DNA of 64,000 bases, from NCBI RefSeq assembly GCF_004016525.1, contig NZ_SACJ01000005.1, positions 1 through 64,000 of the forward strand, read 5' to 3'. The notes below the pieces were generated by a model. The model did not search any database. It saw only the letters and a list, made by a program, of their open reading frames with translations, and had not been told where the DNA came from. Below are positions 33,360 through 44,200 of this stretch, piece after piece; positions within the stretch are counted from its first letter, which is position 1; every line of letters starts with the position of its first letter. Made by a program: the position numbers and the translations under genes. Source of the stretch: Flavobacterium sufflavum (lineage in GTDB: Bacteria; Bacteroidota; Bacteroidia; Flavobacteriales; Flavobacteriaceae).

Positions 33360-36300
33360 ATGAAAAAATTAATTACTATTTATAATTTACTACTATTTGC
33401 AATAATACTGTACTTAGCAGGAACAATTACTGCAAATGCTCAAACCTGGAGCGCAACCGCTTCAATGGCGAACAGTCGTCACGCTTATACTGCCACACTT
33501 TTGTCTAATAGCAAGATGCTAGTGACAGGCGGATATAACGGAAGTAGTTTTTTAAGCAGTTGTGAGTTATACGATCCGGTAACAAATATATGGAGCCCTG
33601 CTGCTTCAATGACGGTCGGTCGTTACAATCATACTGCCACACTCTTGTCCAATGGGAAAGTACTGGTGACTGGTGGGTATGGCGGAGGTGGTAATTTAAG
33701 CAGTTGTGAGTTATACGATCCACTAACCAATAGTTGGAGCGCGGCCGCTTCGATGCTGGAGAGTCGTAGTTATCCTACTGCGACACTTTTGTCCAATGGC
33801 AAAGTGTTGGTGGCAGGCGGAACCAACGGAAGTGGTGTTTTAGCCAGTTGTGAATTATACGATCCTGTGACAAATACTTGGAGTACGGCCGCTTCAATGG
33901 CGGTGAGTCGTTACTATCATACTACCACATTTTTGCCCAATGGCAGGGTGTTTGTGACTGGCGGAACTAACGGAAGTAGTTTAAGCAGTTGTGAGTTATA
34001 CGATCCGGTAGCCAATAGCTGGAGTGCCGCCGCTTCAATGGCGGATAGTCGTTACTATCAAACCGCCACGCTTTTGTCCAATGACAGGGTACTGGTGACA
34101 GGCGGAACCAACGGAAGTAGTCTTTTAGCCGGTTGTGAATTATACGATCCTGTGACAAATACCTGGAGTACGGCCGCTTCAATGGCGGCGAGTCGAGCCT
34201 ATCATACTGCCACACTTTTTTCCAATGGCAGGATGCTGGTGACAGGTGGTGGTTTGAGCGGTTGTGAGATATACGATCCAGTAGCTGGTATATGGAGCAC
34301 AACTGCTTCTATGGCAGAGATTCGGAGCTCCCATACTGCCACACTCTTGTCCAATGGCAAAGTGCTGGTGGCAAACGGGACGGGAGCAGGAGGTATTATA
34401 AGCAGTTGTGAGTTATATACCCCTTGTTTGGCACCAACATTTTCATCATGTCAGTCAAATATTACGGCTGATACGACCACAGGAACTTGTTCGGTAACTG
34501 TATCTTATGTGGTTACTGCAACTGGTACGCCAGACCCAACTATAACCTATTCTTTTAGTGGAGCGACAACAGGAAGCGGTAGTGGAACAGGCAGTGGTTC
34601 CATATTTAATAAAGGGGTAACCAATGTATCTATTACAGCAAGCAATGGCTGTGGAAGTGGTGACACTTGCAACTTTACGGTAATGGTAAATGCAGAATCT
34701 GCGGGAGCTTTAAGTTTAGATGGCATCAATGATTATGTAAGTATCCCGGCTTTGAATTTAAATTCTAATACCGTAACAATGGAAGCCTGGATTAAACCCA
34801 CAGGATTACAGGGCGATTATGATGGGATTGTTTTTTCCCGTTCCGGAAGTACTATTGCGGGATTTGGAATCAAGGCTAATAATGAAATAGAATACCATTG
34901 GAATAATGATGGTTTAACTTATGCCTGGTCCAGTGGTGCTATTGCTCCGCCAGATGAATGGAGTCATGTGGCTTTAGTTGTTGAACCTGCGAAAGCTACT
35001 ATTTACCTAAACGGAGTAGCTCATGTAAACAACGTAACTCATGCCATCGAAGAATTTAACGGTATAACACGAATAGGAAAAGACGATCCTTTTATGTCGC
35101 AAGACAGACAATTTATGGGAGCTATTGAAGAAGTTCGGATTTGGAACCGCTCTCTATGTGCTGCAGAAATAGTAAACAACAGTACCGGTGAATTAGCTGT
35201 TCCTCAACACGGTTTAGTGGTGTATTATAAATTTAACCAAGGTCTAAGTATTTGTGAAAATACAAGTATTACCAGTTTATTGGATTCCAGCGGCAATAAT
35301 CTAACCGGAACACTAAACAATTTTGCATTAACCGGAAATACATCCAACTGGACTACTGGCAATGTTAGTGGTACCAGCCCTGATTTTGAGCACACACCAC
35401 CCGTTATAACCTGTCCTGCGCCTATTTCAGTATCCATCGATGCGCCGAACACTACAGCAATAGTTAATTTTATAGCTACCGCAACAGATGATTCCGGTAT
35501 TACTTCTATTACTTACAGTAAAGACCCAAATACTGAATTTCCCCTTGGAATAACTGAAGTAATCGTAACTGCAATGGATAATAATTGCAATTCGAGCACT
35601 TGTAGTTTTACGGTAACTGTTTTAGAAAATGAAAACCCGCAGAATCATTGGAAAAGTATTGCGGCTGGAATGTTCCATACAGTTGGGGTAAAACTTGACG
35701 GAACACTTTGGACTTGGGGATTTAATTCTCAGGGTCAATTAGGAGATGGTACTACAACTGATAGAAATTCTCCTGTAAAAATTGGCACAGATACCAATTG
35801 GAAAAATGTTTCTGCAGGCGACTTTCATACTGTGGCTATTAAAACCGATGGAACTATATGGACTTGGGGAGGTAATACAAACGGTCAATTAGGAGACGGA
35901 AATAACGCAAGTATGAATATTCCCACTCAAATAGGTACCGAAAACAATTGGAAAACAATTAATGCAGGAATTCATCATACTGTTGCAACAAAATCCGACG
36001 GGACTCTTTGGACATGGGGATTTAATACAAATGGGCAGTTAGGAGATGGAACAAATATTAATAAAAACACGCCGACACAAGTTGGAACAGATACCAATTG
36101 GAAGGATGCGGCCGGAGGCTATCTTTTTACTATTGGAATAAAAAATGACGGAACTCTTTGGGAATGGGGAACACTCTTTGAGGGACAGCCAAACACAACA
36201 ATACCAATTCAAATAGGTTCGGCAAACGATTGGCTAAAAATTGCTGCGGGTGATAGACATATCGTTGGAATTCAAAGCAATGGCACCCTTTGGGCATTAG

Positions 36301-39300
36301 GTCTTAACTCAAGTGGTCAGTTAGGTGATGGCACCACTACTAATAATACACTACTCACTCAAATAGGTATAGACACGAGTTGGAAAACTATTTCAGCAGG
36401 ATATCAGCATACATTTGGAATAAAATCTGATGGAACTCTTTGGGGATGGGGATTTAACAGTTATGGTCAATTAGGAAATGGTATCAATGACAATAGCAAT
36501 GTTCCTTTCCAAATAGACTTATCTACTAACTGGAAAGATGTAGCTGCTGGTTTTCTTCATTCAGCGGGAATTAAATCTGATAGCATGGAGTTTTGTTCAT
36601 CTGGATATAATGGGTATGGTCAACTAGGTGATGGAACTACCATTAATAAAAACAATTTTGTTTGTTCTGTTGGTAATGAGATATCTTATTCCATAGCTTG
36701 TCCAACCACCCAAATTTTAAATACAGATAATGGATATTGCTCCGCGATAGTTAATTCTATCAATCCAACAGTAACTCCTGATAATTCTTCCTATACTTAT
36801 ACTTTAAGCGGTGCAACAACTGGTTCCGGTAACGGAAGTGCCAACGGGTTAATCTTCAATAAAGGCGTAACGACTGTTACATACACATTAACAGCTGATG
36901 TTACCAAAACCTGTAGCTTTACGGTAACTGTAAATGATGTTGAAATTCCAACCATCGTTTGCGCACCAGACGTCATTATCAATAATACACCGGGACATTG
37001 CATCGGTACAACCGTATTAATAAATCCAACAGTCAATGATAATTGTAATGCATCTTTTGGAAATGCATTGAATTTTGATGGTGGTTATGTTGATGTGCCA
37101 CATAACAATTTACTAAACCCTATAGACCAATTTACAGTTGAAGCTTGGGTGAAACGATCATCAAACAATATGCAAGAAAGTTTGATAGAGAAATATTCTA
37201 ATAGCGTAAATACTTTTGGTTATTTACTGCGAATTACTCCTGAAAATAAGCCGTTTACGATGGTCTTGAATGCCAGTAATCAAGGTACAGGAGTTGCAGG
37301 CAGTACAACAATTTTACCCAATGTTTGGTATCATATCGCGGCTACTTTCAATCGAAATACAGGGATCTTGAAATTGTATGTGAATGGAGTTCTTGACGGG
37401 GAGGTAGCTGGCATAAGCGGATTACCCACAGCACCGGGTGCCCAATCACTTAAAATTGGTGCAAGAGGAGATGATGCCGCAACAAGATTAACCAATGGTG
37501 GTATAATTGACGAGGTAAGAATATGGGATATTGAACGTTCGCAAGCACAAATACAAGCAGATTTTAATAATGAATTAAATATACAGCCCGGACTGGTAGC
37601 CTTATATCATTTTAATCAAGGCCTCGCCGGAGGAAATAATTCCGCTTCACCCGGACCGGCAATCGATACGGCCATAGATGAGTCAGGAAATGGATTTAAC
37701 GGAACACTGAATGGCTTTACACTCACAGGAGCTACTTCCAACTGGGTTTTAGGAAATGCTGAAGTAGAGACACTTGACATTACCAATGATGCTCCCGACG
37801 AATATCCGGTAGGAAACACAACCGTGACCTGGACAGTAACAGATTCAAATAATAATATAGCAACCTGTACACAAACAGTAACAGTAGTCGATGCAGAAAG
37901 CCCAACTATTGTTTGTGCGTCCGATATCATTATCAATAATACACCAGGATTCTGTACCAGTACAACTACATTGGTAAATCCAACAGTAAATGATAATTGC
38001 AGGACTTCTTTTGGGAACGCCTTGAACTTTGATGGCGGCTATATTAATATACCGCACAATAATTTAATTAACCCGACAGACAATCTGACAATTGAAACCT
38101 GGGTTAAATTTGTTTCAGGCGGAAAAAGTTTGATTGAAAAATATACCAGTCAGGCAGATTCATTTGGTTACTTATTACGAATTTCTCCTGAAAATAAGGT
38201 ATTTACAATGGTTTTAAATTACGACGGACCGCAATTAACAGGATCAACAACATTATTACCCAATGTGTGGTACCATTTGGCAAGCACATATAACAGAACG
38301 GCAGGAGTTTTAAAAGTTTATGTGAATGGAGTTCTTGATGGACAGATAAATGGTATAACTGGTTTGCCTGTAACTCCCAGTAATGGTTCTCTTAAAATTG
38401 GTGCCAGAGGCGATGATGCCGTGATATCCAATAATGGAGATGTAATGGATGAGGTAAGAATATGGAATATTGAACGTTCGCAAGCACAAATACAAGCAGA
38501 TTTTAATAATGAACTAAATGCACAGCCCGGACTGGTAGCCTTATATCATTTTAATCAAGGCCTCGCCGGAGGAAATAACTCCGCTTCTCCGGGACCGGCA
38601 ATTAATACGACTACAGATGATTCAGGAAATGGATTTAACGGGACACTGAATGGCTTTGCACTCACAGGTGCTAATTCCAACTGGGTTTTAGGAAATGCTG
38701 AAGTAGAGACACTTGACATTACCAATGATGCTCCAGCTACCTATTCGGAAGGAGACACAACAGTGACCTGGACGGTAACGGATGCAAATAATAATACAGC
38801 AACCTGTACACAAACAGTAACAGTAGTCGATGCAGAAAGCCCAACTATTGTTTGTGCGCCCGATATAATTCTCAATAATACACCAGGACTCTGTACCGGT
38901 ACAATCACATTGGTAAATCCAATAGTAAATGATAATTGCAGGACTTCTTTTGGGAACGCCTTGAACTTTGATGGTGGCTATGTTAATATACCTCATAATA
39001 ATTTAATTAACCCGACAGACAATCTGACAATTGAAACCTGGGTTAAATTTGTTTCAGGTGGAAAAAGTTTGATTGAAAAATATACCAGTCAGGCAGATTC
39101 ATTCGGTTACTTATTACGGATTTCTCCTGAAAATAAAGTATTTACAATGGTTTTGAATTACGACGGACCGCAGTTAACAGGATCAACAACATTATTACCC
39201 AATGTGTGGTACCATCTGGCAAGCACATATAACAGAACGGCAGGAGTTTTAAAAGTTTATGTGAATGGAGTTCTTGACGGACAGATAAATGGTATAATAG

Positions 39301-41177
39301 GTTTGCCTGTAATTCCCAGTAATGGTTCTCTTAAAATTGGTGCCAGAGGCGATGATGCCGCGATATCCAATAGTGGAGATGTAATGGACGAGGTAAGAAT
39401 ATGGAATATTGAACGTTCCCAAGCACAAATACAAGCTGACATGAATAAAGAACTTGGTGCACAGTCTGGACTGGTAGCCTTGTATCATTTTAATCAAGGA
39501 CTCGTGGGAGGAAATAACTCCGCTTCTCCGGGACCGGCAATTAATACGGCTATAGATGATTCAGGAAATGGATTTAACGGGACATTGAATAGTTTTGCAC
39601 TCACTGGGCTAACTTCCAATTGGGCTGCAGGATATATTGCAGGAGAATTAATTAGTCTAACTAATGATGCTCCTGTCACCTATCCGTTAGGAGAAACAAC
39701 AGTTACCTGGACGGCAATAGATGGAGATAATAATACCGGAACCTGTACACAAACTGTAACAGTTGTTGATACTGAAGCCCCATATATAACTGCACCAACG
39801 GAATTTCATTATACAAGAACTGCTAACAATGGGTTGTGCTTTTATGATGTTGAGGGTGGGGAATTTGATTTAGCTGCCACAGATAATTGCCAACTTATCA
39901 GCTTCTTTTATAGTATGGTAAATAATAATGCAGGGTTATCTTCAACAGGAGAATCGTTATCAGGAATCAGTTTAGCGGAAGGAATTAATATCATTGACTG
40001 GACTGCAACGGATATTAATGGAAACAGCAGCACCGTTTCTTTTGAGGTTGAAGTTTTAGAAGGCGATATCACAGTTGCTGCAAGTGATAGTGAAATTTGT
40101 AATGGCGAAAGTAGTCAACTGACTGTTTCCGGTGCTACATCTTACTTTTGGACACCTTCTGAGTCATTAAGTTCTGGCACAGGAGCTACAGTCATAGCTA
40201 CACCTACACAAACTACGACTTATATGGTAACCGGTACAGGCATTATTGCAGGTTGTTCTGTTTCTAAAGAAATTACTATAACAGTCAATCCAATACCAGT
40301 TGTATCTCTAGGAGCATATTCTCCCGTTTGTATAAATGCTACTCCATTTTCTTTAAGTGGAGGTCTACCATTAGGCGGAGTCTATTCAGGTAACGGAGTT
40401 AGTTCGGGTAGTTTTAATCCTTCTGTTGCGGGATTGGGGAATCATGTAGTTACTTATACCTATACCGATAGTAATGGTTGCAGTAATTCTGCTACTACAA
40501 GCATTCAGGTTAATGGTCCAATGGCAAATGCAGGACCAGACAAAACAGTTTATCCTAGTTATACTCAAAATAAATGTGCCACGCTTAGTGGTTCTGGATC
40601 TGGGGGGGTACCACCCTATAAATATTTATGGAGTACAGGTGCCAAAACTGCTAGTATTAATGTTTGCCCTACGGTGACAACAACCTATACTTTAAGGGTT
40701 ACAGACGCCAGTGGATGCTTTAAAACTGATGATGTGGTTGTAAATGCAATTGATATAAGTTGCGGAAAAAGCAGTATATATGTATGCCACAATAATGTTA
40801 CAACCTGTGTTAAAACAAATGATGTTAAAATGCATTTAGCGCATGGGGATTATCTGGGAACCTGTAACAATGCAGTTAGTTTTGCAAAAAAAATAAATAC
40901 TTCTATCATAGAAAATAATGATATGTTTATATTGTATCCAAATCCTACGACAGGTTCATTTACAGTAGAAGTTTGTAAAAACAATGTTGTAAAAGGAGCA
41001 AAATTACAAGTTGTAAATACTCTTGGGCAAATTATTTATTCTAAAAAAGCATTTAAAATAGAAGGTTGTATCAAAGAAACAATTGAACTTAGTCATACTT
41101 TACCAGAAGGAATGTATTCTTTGAACTTAATAATTGGAGAAAATGTGGAAACCCGAAAAATAATTTTAACAAAATGA
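33360..41177 (+). CDS. Giant T9SS-secreted Kelch/RCC1/LamG/HYR multidomain protein
   Basis: A 2605-aa protein with signal peptide (1-27, ends TANAQ). Order: seven Kelch-type repeats (about 30-355, each with ASM..R...ATLLSNGKVLVTGG and SCELYDPVTN-W); an HYR-like domain; LamG (about 445-675); HYR; seven RCC1-type repeats (about 760-1105, GTLWTWG-N--GQLGDGT); HYR; three HYR domains each interrupted by a LamG domain (about 1200-2135); Ig-like and PKD-like domains; a Cys/His module (about 2470-2507); and a T9SS type A sorting domain (last about 85, YPNPTTGSFTVEV to RKIILTK). The two sets of seven repeats should form two seven-bladed propellers. It is probably displayed on or released from the cell surface as an adhesin or carbohydrate binder. 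There is no catalytic motif. Function unknown. Confidence 0.87.
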   Translation: MKKLITIYNLLLFAIILYLAGTITANAQTWSATASMANSRHAYTATLLSNSKMLVTGGYNGSSFLSSCELYDPVTNIWSPAASMTVGRYNHTATLLSNGKVLVTGGYGGGGNLSSCELYDPLTNSWSAAASMLESRSYPTATLLSNGKVLVAGGTNGSGVLASCELYDPVTNTWSTAASMAVSRYYHTTTFLPNGRVFVTGGTNGSSLSSCELYDPVANSWSAAASMADSRYYQTATLLSNDRVLVTGGTNGSSLLAGCELYDPVTNTWSTAASMAASRAYHTATLFSNGRMLVTGGGLSGCEIYDPVAGIWSTTASMAEIRSSHTATLLSNGKVLVANGTGAGGIISSCELYTPCLAPTFSSCQSNITADTTTGTCSVTVSYVVTATGTPDPTITYSFSGATTGSGSGTGSGSIFNKGVTNVSITASNGCGSGDTCNFTVMVNAESAGALSLDGINDYVSIPALNLNSNTVTMEAWIKPTGLQGDYDGIVFSRSGSTIAGFGIKANNEIEYHWNNDGLTYAWSSGAIAPPDEWSHVALVVEPAKATIYLNGVAHVNNVTHAIEEFNGITRIGKDDPFMSQDRQFMGAIEEVRIWNRSLCAAEIVNNSTGELAVPQHGLVVYYKFNQGLSICENTSITSLLDSSGNNLTGTLNNFALTGNTSNWTTGNVSGTSPDFEHTPPVITCPAPISVSIDAPNTTAIVNFIATATDDSGITSITYSKDPNTEFPLGITEVIVTAMDNNCNSSTCSFTVTVLENENPQNHWKSIAAGMFHTVGVKLDGTLWTWGFNSQGQLGDGTTTDRNSPVKIGTDTNWKNVSAGDFHTVAIKTDGTIWTWGGNTNGQLGDGNNASMNIPTQIGTENNWKTINAGIHHTVATKSDGTLWTWGFNTNGQLGDGTNINKNTPTQVGTDTNWKDAAGGYLFTIGIKNDGTLWEWGTLFEGQPNTTIPIQIGSANDWLKIAAGDRHIVGIQSNGTLWALGLNSSGQLGDGTTTNNTLLTQIGIDTSWKTISAGYQHTFGIKSDGTLWGWGFNSYGQLGNGINDNSNVPFQIDLSTNWKDVAAGFLHSAGIKSDSMEFCSSGYNGYGQLGDGTTINKNNFVCSVGNEISYSIACPTTQILNTDNGYCSAIVNSINPTVTPDNSSYTYTLSGATTGSGNGSANGLIFNKGVTTVTYTLTADVTKTCSFTVTVNDVEIPTIVCAPDVIINNTPGHCIGTTVLINPTVNDNCNASFGNALNFDGGYVDVPHNNLLNPIDQFTVEAWVKRSSNNMQESLIEKYSNSVNTFGYLLRITPENKPFTMVLNASNQGTGVAGSTTILPNVWYHIAATFNRNTGILKLYVNGVLDGEVAGISGLPTAPGAQSLKIGARGDDAATRLTNGGIIDEVRIWDIERSQAQIQADFNNELNIQPGLVALYHFNQGLAGGNNSASPGPAIDTAIDESGNGFNGTLNGFTLTGATSNWVLGNAEVETLDITNDAPDEYPVGNTTVTWTVTDSNNNIATCTQTVTVVDAESPTIVCASDIIINNTPGFCTSTTTLVNPTVNDNCRTSFGNALNFDGGYINIPHNNLINPTDNLTIETWVKFVSGGKSLIEKYTSQADSFGYLLRISPENKVFTMVLNYDGPQLTGSTTLLPNVWYHLASTYNRTAGVLKVYVNGVLDGQINGITGLPVTPSNGSLKIGARGDDAVISNNGDVMDEVRIWNIERSQAQIQADFNNELNAQPGLVALYHFNQGLAGGNNSASPGPAINTTTDDSGNGFNGTLNGFALTGANSNWVLGNAEVETLDITNDAPATYSEGDTTVTWTVTDANNNTATCTQTVTVVDAESPTIVCAPDIILNNTPGLCTGTITLVNPIVNDNCRTSFGNALNFDGGYVNIPHNNLINPTDNLTIETWVKFVSGGKSLIEKYTSQADSFGYLLRISPENKVFTMVLNYDGPQLTGSTTLLPNVWYHLASTYNRTAGVLKVYVNGVLDGQINGIIGLPVIPSNGSLKIGARGDDAAISNSGDVMDEVRIWNIERSQAQIQADMNKELGAQSGLVALYHFNQGLVGGNNSASPGPAINTAIDDSGNGFNGTLNSFALTGLTSNWAAGYIAGELISLTNDAPVTYPLGETTVTWTAIDGDNNTGTCTQTVTVVDTEAPYITAPTEFHYTRTANNGLCFYDVEGGEFDLAATDNCQLISFFYSMVNNNAGLSSTGESLSGISLAEGINIIDWTATDINGNSSTVSFEVEVLEGDITVAASDSEICNGESSQLTVSGATSYFWTPSESLSSGTGATVIATPTQTTTYMVTGTGIIAGCSVSKEITITVNPIPVVSLGAYSPVCINATPFSLSGGLPLGGVYSGNGVSSGSFNPSVAGLGNHVVTYTYTDSNGCSNSATTSIQVNGPMANAGPDKTVYPSYTQNKCATLSGSGSGGVPPYKYLWSTGAKTASINVCPTVTTTYTLRVTDASGCFKTDDVVVNAIDISCGKSSIYVCHNNVTTCVKTNDVKMHLAHGDYLGTCNNAVSFAKKINTSIIENNDMFILYPNPTTGSFTVEVCKNNVVKGAKLQVVNTLGQIIYSKKAFKIEGCIKETIELSHTLPEGMYSLNLIIGENVETRKIILTK
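33448..34425 (+). repeat. Seven Kelch-type coding repeats, about 145 bp each
   Basis: In-frame repeats encoding ASMxxxR---TATLLSNGKVLVTGGTNGSS--SCELYDPVTNTWS. The DNA is clearly similar between copies (for example ACTTTTGTCCAATGGCA and GTTGTGAGTTATACGATCC recur), pointing to tandem duplication within the gene. The sixth copy is shortened. Confidence 0.85.
36950..39775 (+). repeat. Three tandem HYR-LamG units, period about 940-955 bp
   Basis: Three in-frame units each encode HYR start (TIVCAPDIIINNTPG to NDNC), a LamG domain (FGNALNFDGGYV to the LALTG--SNW region), then the HYR end (NDAP-TYP-G-TTVTWTVTD). Copies two and three are 939 bp apart (aggacttctt at 38001 and 38940) and nearly identical over hundreds of bases. 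Copy one is more diverged. The long minus-strand open frames here are shadows of the repeat. Confidence 0.88.
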
Positions 41178-41219
41178 TTAAAGTTTTTCAGTTGTTTAGG
41201 GGCATTATTTGATAAAGTA

Positions 41220-41251
41220 AAAAGCCGACTCTAAATTTAGAGTCGGCTTTT
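41220..41251. terminator. Bidirectional terminator between the two T9SS cargo genes
   Basis: AAAAGCCGACTCTAAA and its exact complement form a 16-bp perfect palindromic stem between the two convergent giant genes, with A/T runs on both sides. Confidence 0.88.
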
Positions 41252-41268
41252 GCTTTTAAAAAAATTAG

Positions 41269-44200
41269 TTATTTCTTGACGATAGCTTTTATTGTATAAT
41301 ATTTTCCATTCTTAACATGTAAAAAGTAGATTCCTTTGTTTAAATCACCCAAAAACATTTGTTGCATAGTGCTTGTTAAAGGTTCTGATTTTACTTTTCT
41401 TGCTAAAATATTATAGAGCGCAAGTTCTGCTCCGTCATAAACTTTATCTACTTTAACAGTTAGAATTGTTGCAACCGGATTAGGGAAAACTGTAACATTT
41501 TCAGTAATACTAGATGAAGAAATGGTATTGCAACTTCCTAATTTGTCTCCATGACTTAAATGCGCCTGAACTGAACTCGGACTTACGCAAGTTTCCTGAC
41601 CATTATGACAAACGATAACTTTATCAGCAGAGCTTCCGCATTGTACATTTATTGAATTAACAATAATCGAAGCTGAAGTTTGACAGCCTTTTGCATCAGT
41701 TATTATTACGTTGTAGCTTCCCGGTTGAGATACTGCGATTGTCTGATCGGTTTGGTTTGTACTCCATGCATAAGAATAAGGTGCTGTACCACCTGCCGGA
41801 ATTGCTTTTATATTTAAAAATCCAGTTCCATAACCTACATAGATTGTGTTTTTTTCCTGCGTATTGTTAATAGCATAAACATCAGGAATCGATGCTGTTA
41901 ATTGAATAGCATTGGTATCATCACAATCATCATTGTTTGCTACACCACAAGCTACAGCTAAACCAGCACCTAGGCCGTCACCATCATTATCTGTATATAA
42001 TAATTTGCTGTCGTCACAATCAGTGTTATTTGTAGCATATCCTGCAGGAGCGATTGAAGAACATAACATTGCTGTTTCAGTTGATCCAAACCCATCGTTA
42101 TCTGCATCTACATAATATAAAATTGGTTCATGAACAGTTGCATCATTGTCATTGCAATCGGTATTGTTTGTAGCATATCCTTCCGGAGCGACAGATGAAC
42201 AGAACATCGCTGTTTCAGTCGAACCAAATCCATCCTTATCCGCATCTACATAATATAAAATTGGTTCATGAACAGTTGCATCATTATCATTACAATCGGT
42301 ATTATTTTTAGCATATCCTCCCGGAGCTACTGATGAACAAAACATAGCTGTTTCAGTAGAACCAAATCCGTCTTTGTCTGTGTCTACATAATATAAAATA
42401 GGCTCATGTACAGTAGCGTCATTATCATTACAATCAGTATTATTGGTCGAATAACCTTCAGTAGCGACAGATGAACATAACATCGCTGTTTCAGTCGAAC
42501 CAAACCCGTCCTTGTCAGCATCTACATAATATTGAATAGGTACATGTACAGTTACGTCGTTATCATTACAATCATTAGTTTTGGAATAACCGTCATTGTC
42601 ATCATCAGTTGGTGTTGTTACATTAAATACTTCTGAATATGCTGAAGAATCCGTTTTGTTAGTTGCTTTTAATCGGTAATAGTATTTGGTGTTAGCAGCT
42701 AAATTAGTATCGGTGTAAGTCGTTGTGTTGGCTACAACTTCTGCTATTTGTACAAAAGAGTTTCCGTCAGATGAACGTTCAATTGCAAAATTAGCTTCGT
42801 TATTAGAATTGTCATTCCATTTTAAAGCTATTGTACTTGAGGGAGTTGGTGTTGGTATAATATTCGTCTCGAATGTTACATTAGATGGCGAATTAATTAA
42901 GGTTGTGTTGTATATCGCTGCAACTTCTGCAGCTGATAAAGCGTAGTTAAATATTTTTAACTCATCTATTTTTCCTTTGTAAGGAGCAGGAGTAGTATTA
43001 GCATACAACTCAAGTACTCCAATATTACCAACTACTAAATCAGTTGGCTCGCCAATACCCACAGCTGTTCCTGTTGCATCAGCTAGTTCATTCGTGAAAA
43101 CACCATTAGTGTATAATCTTAATTTTTTTGCAGTAACATCTCGCATGATAACTACATGCACCCAGTCTCCGGTATAATATTTAGTAGCTGCTAATGTTGA
43201 TGTAAGTTCTGTTTTTACTTTGTCATCATCTATAGCAAATCGGAATTGATTATTTTTAATTTCTACATCAAATCTTTTACCTGTAGCACCTGTTGTAGTG
43301 TTTTTTGTAATCGAGCCTTTGCATAATATATAAGAACTCAAAGTTGAAGTAGCTGGTAATTGACTGGCATCAGCCTTCATCCAAAAAGAAACAGAAAATG
43401 AATTTTTATCGAATAAGAGATTGTCCTGATGAGGGATAGTCACCATCTGCTTATTTGGTAAAAATGTTGAAAAATCTATTGCATTATTAGCTTTACCGGT
43501 TACTCTGACAGCAGCTTTGTCGAAAGCAGCATCTAACTGACCATCATTGGCATAAGCAGAGATATCTGCAATTTGTTCGCCTTCACCTGCCACTTCTTTA
43601 AATGGCCAATGACCAACCAGTTCTGCTTTTTGAGCGCTGAAGTTCCATACATCTCCAGTCACAGTTCCTTTGGCATTAGTAGCATCAATTCTCCAGTAAT
43701 AGATTGTTGCCGGACTTAAACCTGTAAGTGTATAGCTTGGAGCTGCAACATAAGCTATATCGCCTAATTTTGTTAAGTTAGCAGGATCAGTTCCAAAATA
43801 AACAGAATAAGTTGTTGTATTTGCACTACCTGTCCATTTTAAAGCTAAAGTGCCATTTACTAAGTCTACTGTATTCATTCCTGTTGTAGGAGTAGGAGTA
43901 GCTGCTTTTGTAGGGGCTGAAGGAATAGCTGGTGTGGTAAGGGAATTTACATCACTATAACTGGAAGATTCAGTTGTAGTTGTTGCTTTAATACGGTAAT
44001 AGTATTTAGTATTTGGAATTAAATTATTATCAGTGTATGTAGTTACATTTGCAGCTACTTGCGCAATTTGTGTATAGTTTGTTCCATCGATTGAACGCTC
44101 AATTACAAAATTAGTTTCATTGTCTGAATTGTCTTTCCAAGTCAAAATTACCTTGCTTGAAGGAGTTGGTGTTTCAACTGAAGTTGCGTTGAAAGCAATT

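Noticed and set aside
33448..34425. CRISPR-like periodic array
   Set aside because: The period of about 145 bp is in frame and encodes Kelch-type repeats; there are no short direct repeats with unique spacers.
37616..39679. Several minus-strand open frames of 60-110 codons in the 2605-aa gene
   Set aside because: They repeat with the 940-bp coding unit and lack starts, ribosome context and homology-like patterns, so they are shadows.
42010..42565. CRISPR or satellite DNA
   Set aside because: The 138-bp units are in frame and encode an Asp-rich 46-aa repeat inside a complete gene.
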